Of a stretch of 8,793 nucleotides of DNA, positions 6,845-8,793 are shown one piece after another (position 1 is the first letter of the stretch; each line of letters opens with the position of its first letter). The notes below the pieces were generated by a model that was not told where the DNA came from, made no database searches, and was given only the letters and a program-made list of their open reading frames with translations. The DNA comes from Bacillota bacterium. Lineage in GTDB: Bacteria > Bacillota > Clostridia > Lachnospirales > Lachnospiraceae. Both the position numbers and the translations under genes were made by a program. Location of the stretch: assembly GCA_023423045.1 (NCBI GenBank), contig JAFAGA010000062.1, forward strand, positions 1 through 8,793, given 5' to 3'.

Positions 6845-6871
6845 AGTTATGACAATATCGTAGCTCTGACC
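6824..6871 (-). promoter_or_regulatory. Stem in the recombinase leader RNA
   Basis: GGTCAGAGCT (minus strand, 6862-6871) pairs with AGCTCTGGCC (6824-6833) as ten consecutive pairs with one U-G wobble in minus-strand RNA, across a 28-base loop, between the exonuclease and recombinase genes. On DNA it brackets the -10 and start region of the opposing promoter. It could affect read-through into the recombinase or be an operator; the function is inferred only. Confidence 0.3.
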
Positions 6872-6915
6872 AGCTTGATATCGTTTGCGCTCCTGTTTGC
6901 AGCAGGGGCGCTTTT
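6851..6915 (+). ncRNA. Candidate ~65-nt antisense-oriented small RNA
   Basis: It is bounded by the promoter at 6816-6844 and the hairpin terminator at 6887-6915. It is transcribed against the exonuclease-recombinase direction, so it is complementary to their intercistronic RNA. A frame starting just after an in-frame TAG encodes NIVALTSLISFALLFAAGA, a hydrophobic stretch reminiscent of small type I (holin-like) toxins. That frame has no ATG, GTG or suitably placed TTG and no ribosome binding site, so any toxin gene would be decayed. A regulatory RNA or a relic of a toxin-antitoxin locus are the main options. Confidence 0.35.
6887..6915 (+). terminator. Rho-independent terminator, plus strand
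   Basis: GCGCTCCTG (6887-6895) pairs with CAGGGGCGC (6903-6911), nine pairs with one U-G wobble, a 7-base loop and a TTTT tail. In minus-strand RNA the wobble becomes a C-A mismatch and no U-tract follows, so it works mainly on the plus strand and exonuclease transcripts probably read through toward the recombinase. Confidence 0.55.
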
Positions 6916-8179
6916 AAATGGTTATCATTTCAGATATTATATCATGGATCTGATTTTTGTTCTTCAATGAAATAGACATATACTCATCATAATACTGTTG
7001 TTTTGCGTTATAGTATGATACAAAATAATTAGAAATGGGTGACAAATCATCTATTGTTTTAAAATGAATGCGATATAGCGATTCGCCTTCTGATTTTGTG
7101 CATGGCTCAGTAATTAGTCCTGAAGGAGCTTTAATTGAATTATGAACTATTACATATTTTTTCTTTGGTCCTAATTTGAACTTAATTGTAGGATATACAC
7201 AACACAAAGAAAGATATGGTCCTGTTTTAAAACAAAGCAAATCAAGAGGAACATTATTTGATGATAAAAGAGATTTTAGATATTTACATAATTCGACTTC
7301 TTCCGGTTTTAATGAGGTTATTTTTTCATCAAAGAGTATTTTGATATTCCTCATGATATGTACAAAAATATTACCACATAACGAAGCATCATTATACGAA
7401 CGATGCAGTGAATTAGTGTTAAGGCTTAAGTGATCCGATATAGTAGCCAGTTTGTGATTGCCTAAACCTTGAATATATTTGCGAGAAAGAGCAAGGGTAT
7501 CGTGATAGTATAAATTGCATGAAATTGAGTTGCGCTGGAGGGCTTGAACAAGGAATGAAATATCAAAACTGGCATTATGAGCAACCATTAAAGTCTTACC
7601 AATAATCGCATTGCCGATAAATTCAACAAATAAAAGCATAACATCTTTTTCGGAGGGAGCATCTTTAACCATATCATTTGTAATCCTATTTACTTTTGTG
7701 GCCGAAGATGGGATTCTTATACCAGGATTTATTAAAGAAGAAAAATGCTCATGTTCCTTCCCGCCGACAAACTTGATAGCTGATATTTCTATAATTCTGT
7801 CATCAGTACAAGAAAATCCAGTGGTTTCAAGATCAAATGCAACAAATTCATCTAAAAAAGAAGAAATAGTATCGTAATTTAACAATCTATTATGATATGA
7901 ACTCCGTTCATGGCATTCATCTTCAATTGATGTTTTTTCATCCTCATCTGAAATACCATCAATTGTAATCGTAATTTTTTCACGAAGCGGAATATATGTC
8001 GGTTTTGTTTCGGAGCTATTAGGTACGTCTTGAACACTATGAATTTGATGAGCATGGGAGATACATTGCTCTGCTTGTTTGGCTTTTTTCTTTTCAATCT
8101 CTATTTCGACCAATTCATCTAATGAAGGACCGAACAACTTTCTTATAAACCGCATTATAGACCAGAATGCAACCCACAT
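6914..8179 (-). CDS. DnaQ-like DEDDh 3'-5' exonuclease domain protein
   Basis: This 421-residue protein has a central 3'-5' exonuclease domain (about 111-285) of the DnaQ/PolC-epsilon type. The motifs are Exo I FVAFDLETTGF (Asp116, Glu118), Exo II AHNASFDISFL (Asp206) and Exo III HRSYNDASL (His259, Asp264). All four acidic residues and the histidine are present, so it should be active with two metal ions on single-stranded DNA or RNA ends. The N-terminal 110 residues are charged and not recognisable. The C-terminal region (about 290-421) contains a beta-rich stretch I cannot assign. No polymerase domain is present. The start ATG has AGAAGGGG 6 bases upstream; the in-frame Met9 is an alternative. 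The stop lies inside the U-tract of the opposing hairpin, and the recombinase follows 129 bases downstream in the same direction. The role in the element (DNA end processing, defence or regulation) is unknown. Confidence 0.85.
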   Translation of the reverse strand: MWVAFWSIMRFIRKLFGPSLDELVEIEIEKKKAKQAEQCISHAHQIHSVQDVPNSSETKPTYIPLREKITITIDGISDEDEKTSIEDECHERSSYHNRLLNYDTISSFLDEFVAFDLETTGFSCTDDRIIEISAIKFVGGKEHEHFSSLINPGIRIPSSATKVNRITNDMVKDAPSEKDVMLLFVEFIGNAIIGKTLMVAHNASFDISFLVQALQRNSISCNLYYHDTLALSRKYIQGLGNHKLATISDHLSLNTNSLHRSYNDASLCGNIFVHIMRNIKILFDEKITSLKPEEVELCKYLKSLLSSNNVPLDLLCFKTGPYLSLCCVYPTIKFKLGPKKKYVIVHNSIKAPSGLITEPCTKSEGESLYRIHFKTIDDLSPISNYFVSYYNAKQQYYDEYMSISLKNKNQIHDIISEMITI

Positions 8180-8213
8180 TATAAACCCCTTCTTTCGTAG
8201 TTATTATATAGAC

Positions 8214-8242
8214 ATAGTAATTGTTTTGGATAGAAATATCAA
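8214..8242 (-). promoter_or_regulatory. Promoter of the exonuclease gene
   Basis: On the minus strand TTGATA (8237-8242), a 17-base spacer and TACTAT (8214-8219) give a good sigma-A promoter, with a start near 8207, about 28 bases before the ATG. It may also drive the recombinase. It lies in the 148-base divergent region shared with the Xre regulator, a natural place for autoregulation. Confidence 0.55.
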
Positions 8243-8282
8243 CAATAATATGAAATGTATTACAAATATTCTCACATATCTC

Positions 8283-8311
8283 TGGACAAAATATATACTA
8301 GGCTTCAGAAT
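8283..8311 (+). promoter_or_regulatory. Possible promoter of the Xre regulator gene
   Basis: TGGACA (8283-8288), a 17-base spacer and CAGAAT (8306-8311) is a moderate match. The start of transcription would fall very close to the GGAG at 8314-8317, leaving almost no leader, so an upstream promoter such as one using TATACT (8294-8299) is also possible. Confidence 0.3.
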
Positions 8312-8327
8312 ATGGAGAATGTAAACC

Positions 8328-8555
8328 ATGAATATTGAGTTAAAATTTAAAATATATCAATTAAGAGAAAAAAATGGACTATCTACACGGGATTTGTCAA
8401 GAATATCCGGCATAAGCAGGAGTTGTATAAATGAAATAGAAAATAATTGTGGCAATCCGACTCTTAAAACAGTATGTAAATTAGCATTAGCATTAAATGT
8501 CATGCCGGAAGACGTTTATGAATATCATGTAATAAAAAAATCCGATGCAAAATAA
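8328..8555 (+). CDS. Small Xre-family helix-turn-helix regulator
   Basis: This 75-residue protein consists almost entirely of a Cro/C1-type HTH (HTH_3) domain. LREKNGLSTRDLSRISGIS (12-30) covers the first helix and the start of the HTH, RSCINEIENN (31-40) is the recognition region, and NPTLKTVCKLALALNV (43-58) is the typical last helices. Such proteins bind operators as dimers, commonly repressing genes of mobile elements. GGAG lies 10 bases upstream of ATG, slightly far but usable. The gene is divergent from the exonuclease gene across 148 bases, suggesting it controls the shared region and perhaps itself. There is no separate sensor or protease domain, so an inducing signal cannot be predicted. 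Confidence 0.88.
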   Translation: MNIELKFKIYQLREKNGLSTRDLSRISGISRSCINEIENNCGNPTLKTVCKLALALNVMPEDVYEYHVIKKSDAK

Positions 8556-8570
8556 TCATAAAAAAATGTC

Positions 8571-8636
8571 GAATAATAATGAAAATAATAAAAACAAACA
8601 GTTATATGCAGAATAATAATGAAAATACGTTATATG
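8571..8636 (+). repeat. Direct repeats downstream of the regulator
   Basis: The 17-base GAATAATAATGAAAATA occurs at 8571-8587 and 8611-8627, exactly 40 bases apart, and GTTATATG at 8601-8608 and 8629-8636. Both long copies lie just after an ATG and would encode NNNEN, so this may be a duplicated gene start. The sequence is simple and AT-rich. Confidence 0.6.
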
Positions 8637-8667
8637 GCTATGATTTGTCCTTTATAAAGGACAAATC
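8606..8667 (+). pseudogene. Possible short gene truncated by the IS-like sequence
   Basis: An open frame from ATG 8606 reads MQNNNENTLYGYDLSFIKDK, of mixed, protein-like composition, then crosses at about 8668 into the IS21-like sequence and stops at 8705-8707. It follows the Xre gene in the same direction. It could be the 5' remnant of a gene interrupted by the insertion. There is no ribosome binding site and the frame is short, so this is weak. Confidence 0.2.
8642..8667. repeat. Perfect 26-bp palindrome
   Basis: GATTTGTCCTTTA is followed directly by its exact reverse complement with no spacer. In RNA it would form a hairpin of about 11 pairs with a 4-base loop, but no U-tract follows on either strand. 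It could be a dimer-binding operator, a weak terminator or an insertion hot spot, since it abuts the apparent IS end at 8668. Confidence 0.7.
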
Positions 8668-8793
8668 TGATTATTTCGCGCACATGGTTCCACCGATACG
8701 CAGTTGAAACCCACCTGTACGCACTATGAGTCCACCCTCCTCTTGATGTGAATTTTACAGAAGTTTTCTATATCCATCAAGGATGCTTCGCAC
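8668..8793. mobile_element. Probable terminal part of an IS21-family insertion sequence
   Basis: The segment would begin with TG at 8668, as IS21-family ends do, and carries three 20-21-bp direct repeats just inside, the multiple terminal repeats to which the IstA transposase binds. It is visibly more GC-rich than the preceding DNA. No istA or istB coding sequence can be confirmed in the 126 bases available, so the family call rests on the repeats and the general character of the end. Confidence 0.45.
8679..8740. repeat. Three tandem 20-21-bp repeats (IS terminal repeats)
   Basis: The units begin at 8679, 8699 and 8720 and share CGCA at the start and CCACC 11 to 13 bases further on, for example CGCACATGGTTCCACC. 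The period equals two helical turns, so all copies lie on one DNA face, as expected of sites for a multimeric transposase. Confidence 0.6.

Larger units (their letters stand above)
5137..8667. mobile_element. Recombinase-bearing integrated element, one end and interior
   Basis: The stretch is bounded on the left by the broken ATPase gene and carries recombinase, exonuclease and Xre-like regulator genes. Base composition is visibly more AT-rich than in the degV, chemoreceptor and permease genes. The recombinase sits against the boundary with its 3' end toward it, as is typical for serine-integrase elements. The right boundary is not visible: the end given here is only where an apparent IS21-type sequence begins, and the element may continue beyond the window. 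No conjugation, replication or phage structural genes are seen in this part. Confidence 0.6.

Noticed and set aside
6839..6963. Intact holin-like type I toxin gene
   Set aside because: The hydrophobic frame lacks any start codon, has no ribosome binding site, and its spacing of key residues does not fit the known small toxins well. It is kept only as a possible relic.
8566..8616. 16-codon frame MSNNNENNKNKQLYAE as a gene
   Set aside because: It is very short, low in complexity and has no ribosome binding site.
8571..8740. CRISPR-like repeat array
   Set aside because: The repeats are of two unrelated kinds, too few, without unique spacers of constant length and without cas genes.

Overview
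The window looks like a chromosomal segment of a low-to-moderate GC Firmicute of the class Clostridia, probably Lachnospiraceae or a close relative. This is inferred from strong AGGAGG-type ribosome binding sites, sigma-A-like promoters, a DegV-family lipid-binding protein, a Clostridia-style chemoreceptor and a tRNA-Thr(CGT). No taxonomic marker is present to prove it.

Layout. Positions 1-294 hold no convincing protein gene; the minus strand shows a promoter and a nested hairpin followed by a U-tract, suggesting a structured leader or small RNA. A tRNA-Thr(CGT) gene (295-367, minus) with its own terminator follows, then a degV-like gene (564-1433, minus). A 337-base AT-rich divergent intergenic region holds opposing promoters for degV and for a methyl-accepting chemotaxis protein (1771-4050, plus). 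A long bidirectional terminator separates the chemoreceptor from a convergent ABC-transporter permease (4137-4961, minus) of the NitT/TauT (SsuC/TauC) type.

The key event is upstream of the permease. Only the last 63 codons of its partner ATPase gene remain (4945 to about 5136). At the codon where the H-loop histidine of the ATPase should be, the sequence switches to visibly AT-richer DNA carrying a large serine recombinase (5006-6784, minus). This is best read as one end of a recombinase-bearing mobile element integrated into the ATPase gene. The recombinase frame runs across the seam and picks up about 43 residues from out-of-frame host DNA. A run of nine T just before the seam would join the recombinase to the ATPase frame, or end it at TAA-TGA, if one base were lost or gained.

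Inside the element are a protein with a DEDDh 3'-5' exonuclease domain (6914-8179, minus) and a divergent small Xre-type regulator (8328-8555, plus). The 129-base gap between exonuclease and recombinase holds a plus-strand promoter and hairpin terminator that together outline a roughly 65-nt RNA running opposite to both genes. After the regulator come a 40-bp-spaced direct repeat, a perfect 26-bp palindrome and, from about 8668, what looks like the end of an IS21-family insertion sequence with three 20-21-bp terminal repeats. The other end of the recombinase element is not in the window.

How it fits together. Integration separates the ATPase and permease of an ABC importer, so the transporter is probably off while the element is in place and could be restored by precise excision. 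The regulator is a plausible controller of the divergent exonuclease and, by read-through, of the recombinase; this is inference.
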